NCBI RefSeq assembly: GCF_030651835.1
Contig: NZ_JAUSBX010000087.1
Span: forward strand, 62,001 to 126,000
Source of the DNA: Methylicorpusculum sp.
GTDB taxonomy: Bacteria > Pseudomonadota > Gammaproteobacteria > Methylococcales > Methylomonadaceae
Length of the DNA: 64,000 bases
Direction of reading: 5' to 3'
Shown: in pieces, positions 39,970 to 50,191 of the stretch
Layout of the letters: every line of letters starts with the position of its first letter
Numbering within the stretch: position 1 is the stretch's first letter
Position numbers and translations under genes: made by a program
The notes under the pieces: generated by a model
What the model was told of the DNA's origin: nothing
Seen by the model: the letters and a program-made list of their open reading frames with translations, nothing else
Database searches by the model: none

Positions 39970-41319
39970 TTATTGATCAGCCAGTAACTGAGCCAATTGC
40001 TGAATACTGGCATTCACATCAACAGGCTCATCAATTCCTTGTTGAAGAAAGTCCAAAATAGCCGGCATTTTTTGTATCGCTCTGTCTATCTTTGGATTTG
40101 AACCGGGTTTATAAGCGCCGACATTGACCAAATCTCTGTTTTGTTGATAGGTCGAATACAAGCTGCGTAATTCCCGCACCATTTTCAAATGGTCGTCGTC
40201 GACAATGTCGGTCAGCACCCGGCTGACCGACGCTTCAATATCGATGGCTGGAAAATGCCCGGCATCAGCCAATGCCCGGGTCAGAACAATATGACCATCC
40301 AAAACGCCCCGCGCCGAATCCGCCACCGGATCGTTATGATCATCGCCCTCGGTGAGCACGGTATAAAAGGCGGTAATGGAACCACCCCCCTCATCACCGT
40401 TACCGGCTCTCTCCACTAAACGCGGAAGTTTGGCAAACACCGAAGGAGGATAACCCTTGGTTGCCGGCGGCTCATCGATAGCCAGCGCTATTTCCCGGTG
40501 CGCTTGCGCATATCGGGTCAATGAATCCATTAACAGCAGGACATCAAGCCCCTGGTCACGAAAATATTCAGCTATGCTGGTCGCCAGCAGCGCGCCATTG
40601 GTCCGCATCAAGGGCGGGTAATCGGCCGGTGTTGCGACAACAACGGCGCGTTTCAAGCCATCTTCACCCAAAATTTTCTGGACGAATTCATTTACCTCAC
40701 GGCCCCGCTCACCAATCAGCCCCACTACAACAACATCGGCCGTCGTGAATTTTGTCATCATGCCCAGCAGTACGCTTTTTCCGACCCCCGTGCCTGCGAA
40801 TAAGCCCATCCTTTGCCCCCGACCAACGCATAACAGCGCATTGATAGCCCGGATGCCGACATCCAAAGGCTCTCTAATCGGTTTTCTGCTGAGCGGATTG
40901 ATAGGGATTCCCGTTAAAGAGACGCGTGCCTCGGTGATTAACGGCCCTTTATTATCCAGCGGATTGCCTGATCCATCCAGAACCCGACCCAGCAAATCGA
41001 AGCCTACTTTAGCCAATGATTCAACACCCAAGGGAATAACTCGGCAATCGGGTTCCAGACCATGAGGATCGCCAATCGGCATAAGAAATATTTTCTCTCC
41101 GGCAAAACCCACAACCTCGGACGGTATCATGCGCCCGCTTTTTGTCTCGACCATACAACGTGAACCAATAGGCGCTCTGCATCCAACCGCTTCCAGGGTT
41201 AAGCCCACCATCCGGGAAAGCTTCCCTTCAACAATCAGTTCGGGATGCTCCTGCAACCTTTCGCGATAAGGTTTTAAACGGTCCAACCAAATTTCGGAAC
41301 GGTCTTCAAACAAGCTCAT
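39970..41319 (-). CDS. fliI: Flagellar export ATPase
   Basis: GLFAGTGVGKSVLLGMM, ERGREVNEFVQ, SLTRYAQAHREIALAIDEPPATKGYPPSVFAKLPRLVERAG. Confidence 0.97.
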   Translation of the reverse strand: MSLFEDRSEIWLDRLKPYRERLQEHPELIVEGKLSRMVGLTLEAVGCRAPIGSRCMVETKSGRMIPSEVVGFAGEKIFLMPIGDPHGLEPDCRVIPLGVESLAKVGFDLLGRVLDGSGNPLDNKGPLITEARVSLTGIPINPLSRKPIREPLDVGIRAINALLCVGRGQRMGLFAGTGVGKSVLLGMMTKFTTADVVVVGLIGERGREVNEFVQKILGEDGLKRAVVVATPADYPPLMRTNGALLATSIAEYFRDQGLDVLLLMDSLTRYAQAHREIALAIDEPPATKGYPPSVFAKLPRLVERAGNGDEGGGSITAFYTVLTEGDDHNDPVADSARGVLDGHIVLTRALADAGHFPAIDIEASVSRVLTDIVDDDHLKMVRELRSLYSTYQQNRDLVNVGAYKPGSNPKIDRAIQKMPAILDFLQQGIDEPVDVNASIQQLAQLLADQ

Positions 41320-42041
41320 GACTCTTCATCTCCGCTACGACCACCCCCCAGCACTTTGGCGACAACCGCCGAAACCCGCGATTCTATGGTCGCATCGACC
41401 CGCGACATTTCGGTATCAACTTTACAACCGCCCCGGGTGATCAGGGGATCTTCAATTAAAACCCAGGGTGGAGAGATTTCATCCAGCACTAATACAGTAC
41501 GAACCAATTCCGCATCTGCGGGATGCAAGGTCAGTGTGATTTTCTGAGAGGCAACAGGCAAAATACCAACAGCCTCTCTGACCGCTGCAACAATTTGACC
41601 TGGGTCCATCTTGATTTCCCGGCGAATGATCTGAGTAGCCATGGTAATCGCCAACTTGACCAGCTCGTTTTCTACCGCCTCATCCAGATTTTTCAACGGT
41701 TCACTGAGCAGTTCCATCACTTTGAATAATTCAGCAGCTTGATTGCTCAGAAGCTGAAAATTTTCTTCATAACCTTTCTTCAGCCCTTCTTCGTAGCCTT
41801 TTTCTTGTCCCTCTTGATGGCCTTGAGCAAAGCCCTCTTCGTGTCCTTTGGCAAAAGCCTCTTCTTGAGCTTTTTCCTGCATTTGCTCAATTTCGCTGAC
41901 CGTCATTAACGGCGATCGGCTGCTCTCCTGCTCTGCCTGCGGGTGTTCGTTCTCGCCTTCTGAAACATTGGGTAAGGCCCAAAGGCTCAGTAACTCGAGT
42001 TCTTCCTCAGAAAAACGGCCGCCGCTAGACAAGCTCATCAC
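41316..42041 (-). CDS. fliH: Flagellar assembly protein FliH
   Basis: GHEEGFAQGHQEGQEKGYEEGLKKGYEE repeats; C-terminal HPADAELV..RGGCKVDTEMSRVDATIESR. Confidence 0.92.
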   Translation of the reverse strand: MMSLSSGGRFSEEELELLSLWALPNVSEGENEHPQAEQESSRSPLMTVSEIEQMQEKAQEEAFAKGHEEGFAQGHQEGQEKGYEEGLKKGYEENFQLLSNQAAELFKVMELLSEPLKNLDEAVENELVKLAITMATQIIRREIKMDPGQIVAAVREAVGILPVASQKITLTLHPADAELVRTVLVLDEISPPWVLIEDPLITRGGCKVDTEMSRVDATIESRVSAVVAKVLGGGRSGDEES

Positions 42042-43029
42042 TGCCGCCGCCTAGCATAATCTCGCCTGAGTCGGCCAGCTTTCTGGCAATAGCGAGAATT
42101 TCTTTTTGGGCCAATTCGACGTCGCTCAGCTTACTGGGCGGAGCGGCTTCAAGATCATCACGGAGCATTTCGGCCGCACGTTTGGACATATTGCCGAATA
42201 TTTTGTTTTTAAGCTTGTCATCGACGCCACGCAAGGCCAGCAATAGCTGATCAGTGGATACTTCGCGCAGCAATGTCTGAATGCCTCGGTCATCAACCTC
42301 CACCAAATCAGCAAAAACAAACATTTTGTCCTGGATTTGTTGAGCAAGATCAGCGCTGTTTTGGCCAATATCCTCCATGACTGTTTCACTGATTCCGCCA
42401 TCCAAAAAGTTAAGGATATTAGCCACTGCATCGATACCGCCGATGGCTGAAAGCTTCATAGCATCATTACCGGTCAGTTGTTTTTCCATGATTTCATCCA
42501 GTTCTCGAAGTGCGGCAGGTTGAATACCTTCCATCGTGGCTATTCTCATCAATATATCGGAACGCGTATTTTCAGGCAGCAGGCTTAAAACATCCGCTGC
42601 CAGATCGCTTTCCAGCAAAGTCAAAATAATGGCGATAATCTGAGGATGCTCCAGGCGAATCAAATCTGCAATTGAACGGGTATCCATCCATTTCAACTGT
42701 TCGATACCTTTACTGTTGGCTCCGAGTAAAATTCTGTCGATAATGTTGCCGGCCTTATCGGCACCGAGTGCACCGGTCAACATATTCCGAATGTACTCAT
42801 CCGAATTCAAGCCCAAACCGGTCTGACGCTTGACGGTGGTAATAAATTCTTCAAGAACCCCATCAACCATTTCCGGTGTAATTTCACTGAGGCCAGCCAT
42901 GGTCGCGCCGATAATTTGAACTTCCTTGGGCCCCATATGCTTCAATACCGCGGCCGCCCTGTCCTCTCCAACTGCAAGTAATAGCAGGGATGCCCGTTGA
43001 GCATAGTTTAATGCGTTACTCTCAGCCAT
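42025..43029 (-). CDS. fliG: Flagellar motor switch protein FliG
   Basis: EHPQIIAIILTLLESDLAADVLSLLPE; KNKIFGNMSKRAAEMLRDDLEA. Confidence 0.97.
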   Translation of the reverse strand: MAESNALNYAQRASLLLLAVGEDRAAAVLKHMGPKEVQIIGATMAGLSEITPEMVDGVLEEFITTVKRQTGLGLNSDEYIRNMLTGALGADKAGNIIDRILLGANSKGIEQLKWMDTRSIADLIRLEHPQIIAIILTLLESDLAADVLSLLPENTRSDILMRIATMEGIQPAALRELDEIMEKQLTGNDAMKLSAIGGIDAVANILNFLDGGISETVMEDIGQNSADLAQQIQDKMFVFADLVEVDDRGIQTLLREVSTDQLLLALRGVDDKLKNKIFGNMSKRAAEMLRDDLEAAPPSKLSDVELAQKEILAIARKLADSGEIMLGGGSDELV

Positions 43030-44785
43030 CTTGTTTAATCCATACCTTAATGATTTGCGCTACCAGCATAGGATCTTCATCAACCAGTTTCTTGATATAT
43101 TCCAGGCGTTTTTCATAACTTTGCGGCGCTTCCAGCAGCAACAAATCTTCGGTTTCGTCTGTTAATGCCCGCTGCTGCTGACTGTTTTCTTCACCGGCTG
43201 GAACCGCATAAGGAACACCGTTCTCATCAAAGGCCACCGTACCGCCCATCGCCTCAGCTTCAGCTCTTGCCATTGCCAGTGCTGCAGCTCTTTGTTCCTC
43301 TTCGGTTCTGGACACCAAGCCTCTCATTGTCGGTCTAAGTACAGCAAAGACCAGAAACAGGATCACTGCGACTGCGGCCAATTGTTTCATCAAGTCAATA
43401 AACCAAGGCTCATCCCATAAGTTGACAGCCGGTAAATCCTCGATTTCGTCAGGCGCTCTGAAGGCAACATTGGAAACGGTCACCTGATCTCCGCGGCTGG
43501 TGTCAAATCCTACAGCCTGCTTGATCAGATCATTGAAGCGATTAATTTCTTCTTGCGAATAAGGTTGTGAAACCGGCTTTCCGTCTTCACCGCTAATGTA
43601 ACGGTCATCGACGACCACGGCAACCGACAATCTTTTTAATTGAGCCGTTGCCAAGCGCGTATGCGTGATGGTTTTATCCAGCTCAAAATTTCGCGTTGCA
43701 CTTTTGCTGGATGAAGATGGTTTTGAGGCACCGGATTCTGCTCCTGAACCTTCTGTCGCAATTTCAGGAGCAACACCAGTCGGGGGAGGCTGATTCGATA
43801 ATGCACCAGGCACGCCTTGAACCGAATTGGTGGAATTCTCATCTTCACGCGTTTGTTCGCTGCGCAACGCGGGTAAATCAGGATTAAACATCTCCTGCGT
43901 TTTTTCAGTAACAGTGAAATCCACATCCGCTGAAATTTGGGTCCTGAAGCCGTTGGTGCCAACCAAGGGTGTCAAAATATTTTGAATTCGCTCCATCAAA
44001 TGATCTTCAATGTCCTTCTTGTATTCAAATTGTTTTGAGTTGAGGGAATTATCCGAATCCGATGCCAGAGTGTTCAATAAACGGCCTTTCTGATCCACAA
44101 CGGTAATTTGACCGGGCTCCATCATCGGAACGCTGGATGCTACTAAATGAATAATAGATTCTATTTGCCCTTTATCCAAGGTGCGCCCCTGATACAGATT
44201 AACCATGACAGACGCACTGGGCTTTTTTTGTTTTCTGACAAATACGGACTGTTTAGGCAATGCCAGAATGACTCGAGCAGACTTGACATTCTGAATAGCC
44301 ATTATGGTACGGGCAATTTCGCCTTCCAATGCCCTTTGAAAGCGGATCTGCTCAACATTTTTGCTGGTTCCATAGCTTTGCTCCTGATCCAACAGTTCGT
44401 AGCCTAAACTGGTACTCCTGGGCAATCCCAACGCAGCCAGTTTGAGTTTGAGTTCACGGATATCGGCAGTAGGCACCATAATTGCACCTGAACCGTTTTC
44501 CACCTTGAATTTGATGCCTTCCTTATCCAACACTTCAATAATTTCAGAAGCGTCTTTTTCGGCAATATCAGCAAATAACAGACTGTAAGAGGTCTCTTGT
44601 GACCAAAGAACAACGGCGATCGAAATAGCGATACTGAAAGCAAAACCCAATATCAAACCAATTTGACGAGGCATGCTTAAACCGGCAAAGCCCTTGATAA
44701 GCGGGTTAGCCTGTGTATTTGCGTTAGCTTCGCCAGTTTCCATGCTGGAGGCATTCACTATATTATTTCCGTTATCTTCGCTCAT
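43022..44785 (-). CDS. fliF: Flagellar MS-ring protein FliF
   Basis: SYSLLFADIAEKDASEIIEVLDKEGIKFKVENG; RFQRALEGEIARTIMAIQNVKSARVILALPKQSVF. Confidence 0.97.
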   Translation of the reverse strand: MSEDNGNNIVNASSMETGEANANTQANPLIKGFAGLSMPRQIGLILGFAFSIAISIAVVLWSQETSYSLLFADIAEKDASEIIEVLDKEGIKFKVENGSGAIMVPTADIRELKLKLAALGLPRSTSLGYELLDQEQSYGTSKNVEQIRFQRALEGEIARTIMAIQNVKSARVILALPKQSVFVRKQKKPSASVMVNLYQGRTLDKGQIESIIHLVASSVPMMEPGQITVVDQKGRLLNTLASDSDNSLNSKQFEYKKDIEDHLMERIQNILTPLVGTNGFRTQISADVDFTVTEKTQEMFNPDLPALRSEQTREDENSTNSVQGVPGALSNQPPPTGVAPEIATEGSGAESGASKPSSSSKSATRNFELDKTITHTRLATAQLKRLSVAVVVDDRYISGEDGKPVSQPYSQEEINRFNDLIKQAVGFDTSRGDQVTVSNVAFRAPDEIEDLPAVNLWDEPWFIDLMKQLAAVAVILFLVFAVLRPTMRGLVSRTEEEQRAAALAMARAEAEAMGGTVAFDENGVPYAVPAGEENSQQQRALTDETEDLLLLEAPQSYEKRLEYIKKLVDEDPMLVAQIIKVWIKQDG

Positions 44786-44802
44786 GGCCTTTTAATCGCT
44801 AT

Positions 44803-45120
44803 TTACATCGGCATATTCATAACGTCTTTATAAGCATCGACCAGTTTGTTTCTGACCTGGACCATGGCTTGAAAAGAGACGCTGGCCTTTTGCATTGAAA
44901 TCATGACTTCCGCTAGGCTGGCATCGGATTCACCGGTTTCAAAAGCAGTTGCCATTTTGTTTGAGGTGGATTGAGCATCATTGACCGAGTCAATTGACTG
45001 TTTCAGTAGCGATGCAAAATCAGGTTGATCCGTTTTTTGGATTTCACTGGGCTTGTTTCCGGCCTCGATTGACATGGACCGCATCTGGGCCAGTACTTGT
45101 GTGATATTCATATCGCTCAT
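44803..45120 (-). CDS. fliE: Flagellar hook-basal body protein FliE
   Basis: VMISMQKASVSFQAMVQVRNKLVDAYKDVMNMPM. Confidence 0.95.
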   Translation of the reverse strand: MSDMNITQVLAQMRSMSIEAGNKPSEIQKTDQPDFASLLKQSIDSVNDAQSTSNKMATAFETGESDASLAEVMISMQKASVSFQAMVQVRNKLVDAYKDVMNMPM

Positions 45121-45155
45121 GGGAGACCTCACTTGTTTTTGACACTATAGATCAA

Positions 45156-45171
45156 AGCAATTACCAAGCCA
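45156..45171 (-). promoter_or_regulatory. Candidate sigma-54 promoter for fliE operon
   Basis: Minus strand TGGCTTGGTAATTGCT, strong -24/-12 match just upstream of fliE ATG. Confidence 0.8.
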
Positions 45172-45174
45172 GTC

Positions 45175-46551
45175 TCAACAAGGAATAACGACACCGGATT
45201 CTTTCATCCTCGCCAATTTATAGCGCAAGGTTCTTGGGCTGATACCCAGTTTTTCAGCGGTGTTTTTCCGGCTGCCTTGCTCGTTCTGCAAGGTATTGAG
45301 TATCACTTTTTCTTCGGTGGATCTGACTTCATCATCCAATCCGCCTGAAGAACGCAACTCCGCATCATCAAGCGACGATGCCCGAAGAGGCTCTCTGGCA
45401 GGCCTGTCTGGGTTAAACGCATGGCCCTCCTCGAACATCAAATCGTCAACTTTGATCGATTCGCCAGATTTTAATATCAACGCGCGCTGCACGACATTTT
45501 CCAGCTCCCTTACATTTCCCGGCCAGGAATACGCTTGTAATTTGGCGGCGGCTGCTGCATCAAAATCCGGCAAATTGCCTGATTGGCCGCCATGACGGCG
45601 CAATAATTCTATTGCCAGCGGCAAAATATCGCCGGGACGTTCTCTTAACGCCGGAATTTTTATTGGAAAAACACTGAGGCGATAATATAAATCTTCGCGA
45701 AACTCGCCTTGCTCGACTTTTTGTTTCAGGGTTTGATTAGTCGCCGCCAAAAATCTGACAGTCAGCGGTATTTTCTTTTGACTGCCTATCCGTTCGACTT
45801 CTTTTTCCTGGAGTACGCGTAATAATTTCGCCTGCAGGCCGATATCCATCTCGGCAATCTCATCCAGCAACAATGTGCCGTTTTGAGCTTGTTCGAATTT
45901 GCCAGGCATCGATTGCAAAGCGCCGGTAAACGCTCCTTTTTCATAACCGAACAGCATGGCTTCCAGCATGGATTCCGGGATGGCCGCACAGTTTATGGCA
46001 ACAAAAGGTCCTTGATTATAAAGGGAATGATCATGAATATAACGCGCAATGACTTCCTTACCTACGCCGCTCTCCCCTTGCAGCAATACGGTTACATCCG
46101 ATTTGGAAACCCGGGTGATTAATTCATAAAGTTTTGCCATGCCCTGATCCTGAACAATCTGGTCATTGGCTGCCGCAGGATTTGCAGCAACGAATTCTTT
46201 GACTTTATTGACCAGACTCAAGGCATCGAATGGCTTGATCAGATAATCCACCGCGCCCGCCTGAATCGCAGCCACCGCTTTTGGTATCGTGCCGTATGCC
46301 GTCATCAGGACCAACGGAGTACCTTTATGCTTGACCTGCATATTTTGTAATAATTGAAAGCCGTCCATCACAGGCATCTGCACGTCACTGACCACTAAAT
46401 GAAAGCGGTTTTCAGCAAGTTTGGCCATCGCATCCGTCCCATTACCGGCCGCCAAAACAGAATAACCTTCGATTTCCAGCGTGTCGCACAAAGCTTCGCA
46501 TAACGCTTTGTCATCTTCTACGATTAAAACATCATACGAATTCATACCCAT
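45175..46551 (-). CDS. flrC: Sigma-54-dependent flagellar response regulator
   Basis: Receiver (VVSDVQMPVMDGFQLL), AAA+ GESGVGKEVIARYIH and GAFTGAL, C-terminal Fis-type HTH; next to flrB and fliE. Confidence 0.93.
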   Translation of the reverse strand: MGMNSYDVLIVEDDKALCEALCDTLEIEGYSVLAAGNGTDAMAKLAENRFHLVVSDVQMPVMDGFQLLQNMQVKHKGTPLVLMTAYGTIPKAVAAIQAGAVDYLIKPFDALSLVNKVKEFVAANPAAANDQIVQDQGMAKLYELITRVSKSDVTVLLQGESGVGKEVIARYIHDHSLYNQGPFVAINCAAIPESMLEAMLFGYEKGAFTGALQSMPGKFEQAQNGTLLLDEIAEMDIGLQAKLLRVLQEKEVERIGSQKKIPLTVRFLAATNQTLKQKVEQGEFREDLYYRLSVFPIKIPALRERPGDILPLAIELLRRHGGQSGNLPDFDAAAAAKLQAYSWPGNVRELENVVQRALILKSGESIKVDDLMFEEGHAFNPDRPAREPLRASSLDDAELRSSGGLDDEVRSTEEKVILNTLQNEQGSRKNTAEKLGISPRTLRYKLARMKESGVVIPC

Positions 46552-47768
46552 TCTCCTGACTGAACTTCGGCTTCAAAAAAACCACTGGGCAATATTGACC
46601 AGCGCTCGGCATGGACCGGTATAGAGAACGCAAAGCGAGACCCTTCACCAAGTACCGATTGACAATCCACCGAACCGCCATGAGCTTTGGCCACCGTTTC
46701 AACAACAGCCAGGCCCAATCCGGTACCGCTTATTTTTGTCGTATAAAAAGGCTCAAAAACTCTCTTTCGATGCTCTTCGGTCATACCCGCCCCATCGTCC
46801 GTTACGGTAAAACAAACAAAATCAGCTTCATTCATTGACACATCCAGACTGATATTGCCTTCTGAACCGCAGACCTCTATTGCATTATTCAATAAATTAA
46901 CGACAGCACCTCGCAGCGCATCTTCGTTGCCTTTGATGGTTTCCACGTCCACCTGATGAGTCAGTTTGAAATTAATGGCTGAGGAGAGGGACTTTTCTCG
47001 CAGTGTCTCTTCAACTTGCGCCAAAAAATCGCTTAAACAGAACGTCTCCATCGTCAGACGGCCTTCTTTCGCATACATCAACATATCGCTGATCTGCCTG
47101 TCCAAATAATGCAACCTTTCCACCAGGGTATTAGAAAATCGTTGCCGCTTGCTTTCATCCAGAGTGGGTTTAGTCAGGTGGGATGCATACAGAACTGCGG
47201 TCGATAAAGGCGTGCGTAATTGATGAGCCATACGCGCAACCATTTCCCCCATGGCCGACAAATGCTTTTGTTGATTAACAGTGTCCTGTAAACCACGCAT
47301 TTCGGTCACATCGGACAGCAAAATAAGTTGACCGGAATTATTGTTCAATTGACTCTGGCTAAGACTGACGCGCCTTCCGTCTGGTAATTGAAGCTCGTGA
47401 GGATTGTCGAATAACGCTAAAAGCCGTTGCTTCAGGATTTCGTTCCATGTCCGGCCCAGCAAGGGTTCTCCCAAAAAACTCAACGCCACCGCGTTGAAAT
47501 CGACAATACGCCCGTTTGAATCCAGTACGATGATTCCGGCCGGGAGCGCCGCGAGAATCTGCTGCAGCCGATCCGCAATTTTTTCGTTTTCAATCAGCGT
47601 CTTTAGCCGGTCACTTCTGGCCTGAACGAGTTCTGTCCGCAGCTTTTCGACCTGCTTTTCCAGGCTTTGATAGGAATCAGCCAGATTTTCCGATAGCTCA
47701 TTAAAGATTCTAAAGGCATCTGCCAGCTGTTCGGTTTTATGTGATGAAAGATTTGATGAGGTTTGCAT
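46542..47768 (-). CDS. flrB: Flagellar sensor histidine kinase (soluble, PAS)
   Basis: MVARMAHQLRTPLSTAVLYASHL, GTGLGLAVVETVAKAHGGSVDCQS. Confidence 0.92.
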   Translation of the reverse strand: MQTSSNLSSHKTEQLADAFRIFNELSENLADSYQSLEKQVEKLRTELVQARSDRLKTLIENEKIADRLQQILAALPAGIIVLDSNGRIVDFNAVALSFLGEPLLGRTWNEILKQRLLALFDNPHELQLPDGRRVSLSQSQLNNNSGQLILLSDVTEMRGLQDTVNQQKHLSAMGEMVARMAHQLRTPLSTAVLYASHLTKPTLDESKRQRFSNTLVERLHYLDRQISDMLMYAKEGRLTMETFCLSDFLAQVEETLREKSLSSAINFKLTHQVDVETIKGNEDALRGAVVNLLNNAIEVCGSEGNISLDVSMNEADFVCFTVTDDGAGMTEEHRKRVFEPFYTTKISGTGLGLAVVETVAKAHGGSVDCQSVLGEGSRFAFSIPVHAERWSILPSGFFEAEVQSGEWV

Positions 47769-47802
47769 ATCCGATCGTCCGTAAAATGACGATCAAAGAT
47801 CA

Positions 47803-47818
47803 TGCGAATTTAATACCA
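47803..47818 (-). promoter_or_regulatory. Candidate sigma-54 promoter for flrBC
   Basis: Minus strand TGGTATTAAATTCGCA with GG/GC spacing; two deviations from consensus; 35 nt upstream of flrB ATG. Confidence 0.45.
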
Positions 47819-47972
47819 AGTGCTATTTAAGCTATAAAAGACAAGCAATTGAGGGAATGTAACCCGGTGGTAAGCGTCAAGAATTTGTTACTGAAGTTTC
47901 CCACTAATTTCAAAAACGGACTGTCATTATGCTTGAGCCACATGAATTATCGATAGGGTATGTGCGTAAACG

Positions 47973-48133
47973 CAGCAATTCTCAATTTGAAGGAAAAAAG
48001 GGCTGGGAAGCTTTTCGAGAATGTCGGCAGCAGGGATGCTGCCGTCAAGACCCCAATGAGGGGTTTACGGCGTTCCTCGAAAGGCTTTTCCCAGCCCAAA
48101 GTGACGCTGAAAATATCAAACTGGGAATTGCTG
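47973..48133. repeat. Structured dispersed repeat, copy B (about 161 bp)
   Basis: cagcaattc (47973-47981)/gaattgctg (48125-48133); inner gggctgggaagcttttcgaga / tcctcgaaaggcttttcccagccc; shares gcagcaattctcaatttga and gtcggcagcagggatgc with copy A. Confidence 0.85.
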
Positions 48134-48179
48134 GGGTATTACTTTGATTTGATTAAAAAGGCCTGATTATGACTAAGTA

Positions 48180-49643
48180 TTACCGCTGTAAATCATACTT
48201 GCGTAATTTTTCAACCAATGTCGTTCTTTGCATTTTCAATAACTTGGCGGCATGGGCGACGACACCGTTAGATTCGGCAAGCGCTTGTCGTATCAAATCG
48301 CTTTCCATATCGTTGAGGTATTCTTTCAGGTCAATTCCCTCTTCCGGCAAATTCACCGATCCTGAGCCCGACATCACTGGCACTGCGGACTTGGCTGCTT
48401 CTAAAATCGGGGTAACTTCCAGCAATGAAAATCTAAAGTTCTCAGGTACTTCGTATTGCTGAAATTTTTCGGGTAGATCGGAAGCATCAACCAACCCCTT
48501 AGGAAAAATGATCGCCATTCGCTCTATCAGATTTGCAAGTTCTCTTACGTTACCAGGCCAATCATGCTGCATCAAAACGGCCAACGCAGCGTCGGTCAAG
48601 CGAACTGATCCCCGGCCATCATTTTCCAGGCGATGGATTAGATCTTTTACCAAAATGGGGATATCTTCTTTGCGTTCTCTTAATGCGGGCACTTCAATGG
48701 GGAAGACATTAAGCCGGTAAAATAAATCTTCACGAAAGCGGTTTGATGCAATTTCTCCCTCAAGCTTTCGATGCGTGGCCGCAATAATTCTGACATCACA
48801 TTGAATGGTCCTATTGCTGCCGACTCTTTCAAATGACCGCTCTTGCAAGACACGTAAAAGCTTGACCTGCATAGGCATGGGCATATCGCCGATTTCATCG
48901 AGGAACAAGCTACCGCCTTCGGCCAATTCAAATCGGCCTTGGCGAGAACTTAACGCGCCGGTAAAAGCACCTTTTTCGTGACCAAACAACTCACTTTCCA
49001 GTAATTCTCCTGGAATGGCTCCGCAATTAACCGGCACAAAAGGGCGATTCGCTCTGGCGGATGAATCATGCAGGGTTCTTGCTACCACTTCCTTGCCGGT
49101 ACCGGATTCTCCCAGAATTAATACGGTTGCATCAGAATCAGCGACCTGACTGATCAGCTTGGAGACTTGAATGATGCCGGAACTGTTGCCTCTAAGACGC
49201 GGTTTGTTGGTTAATCTTCTATCATAGACTCGACGGTCCAGTTGATGCCTTCTAGCGACCTGTTGTTCCTGCGTCAACGGCAACCTGTCGAGTACCCGCT
49301 TAAAATCAGGATAAATCAACGGCCAATCCAGCGTCTGATTAACCATCGTGTCCACACTTGAGGACAGATTGACCGGCTCCCCTGCCTTTTTAAGCAGAAT
49401 GATGATTTTTTTCTCATTCTTATCGATGATGGATCTGATCACCAGGGCCTGCTTATCAATACCGTTGCCAATAAAAACAGCGGCACAATCATAAACTTTT
49501 TGATCCAGGACTTCGGAAAAATCTCCGGACGAAGAAACGCAAACTTCAAACTCCATAAACGTAAGTATTGTTATGAATTCTTGAATCCTGGAATGCTCAT
49601 CATCAATTAACCAAATGCAAGGCCAAGCCATAGATTTACTCAT
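48180..49643 (-). CDS. flrA: Sigma-54-dependent flagellar master regulator (FlrA/FleQ-like)
   Basis: Degenerate N-terminal receiver, AAA+ ([30 protein letters not shown]), C-terminal HTH ([19 protein letters not shown]). Confidence 0.93.
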   Translation of the reverse strand: MSKSMAWPCIWLIDDEHSRIQEFITILTFMEFEVCVSSSGDFSEVLDQKVYDCAAVFIGNGIDKQALVIRSIIDKNEKKIIILLKKAGEPVNLSSSVDTMVNQTLDWPLIYPDFKRVLDRLPLTQEQQVARRHQLDRRVYDRRLTNKPRLRGNSSGIIQVSKLISQVADSDATVLILGESGTGKEVVARTLHDSSARANRPFVPVNCGAIPGELLESELFGHEKGAFTGALSSRQGRFELAEGGSLFLDEIGDMPMPMQVKLLRVLQERSFERVGSNRTIQCDVRIIAATHRKLEGEIASNRFREDLFYRLNVFPIEVPALRERKEDIPILVKDLIHRLENDGRGSVRLTDAALAVLMQHDWPGNVRELANLIERMAIIFPKGLVDASDLPEKFQQYEVPENFRFSLLEVTPILEAAKSAVPVMSGSGSVNLPEEGIDLKEYLNDMESDLIRQALAESNGVVAHAAKLLKMQRTTLVEKLRKYDLQR

Positions 49644-50191
49644 TACTTAAATTGTTAAAATCCAAAATCAATGTATTCCTCTGCAAGTACTTTATATGAA
49701 TTCGATCATCGTGCCGCCGCCCTTGAAAACGCTGTTACCCAGCACGCTGATCATTAACTTACTTCTGCCGGCTTGGCAAAGGCTTGCAGACCCATCGATA
49801 CAGCTCGATTTAATGCTTAGAGATTAGACTAATTTGATAAAAAGTCTTTTTTTTGCGCTTTTACTAAACCCGTAAAATTTGTTCAATTTTTTTAAATTGA
49901 TGGGCATGATTATCAGCCAAGAGCAGCATTTCTTTGTTAAGGACCACCCTTATCATGTCTCTTTCTTTAATGCCTATTATTTATTTCAAACAAGTCTGGC
50001 AAGCAAGCCTTGAATCTATCGCGATCAACACAACCCAGGTATTTAGCTATCCCGGATTTACGAATACTTAATACCGCCTCCTTGACACGGGCAGAAACAT
50101 TGAATAAATAACGGAAAAACGGGTTATGAGCTTGACAAAATCCTTGTATTGGGGAAACTAAGCTATCTCAATTGGATAGAGTAATTTTGTT

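Noticed and set aside
47929-48166. Two small plus-strand ORFs of 72 and 68 aa
   Set aside because: Overlap repeat copy B in two frames; no RBS or recognisable domain.
49900-50075. Short plus-strand ORFs (about 33-37 aa) upstream of the CorC/HlyC-like gene
   Set aside because: Too short and overlapping in different frames, with no independent evidence of translation.
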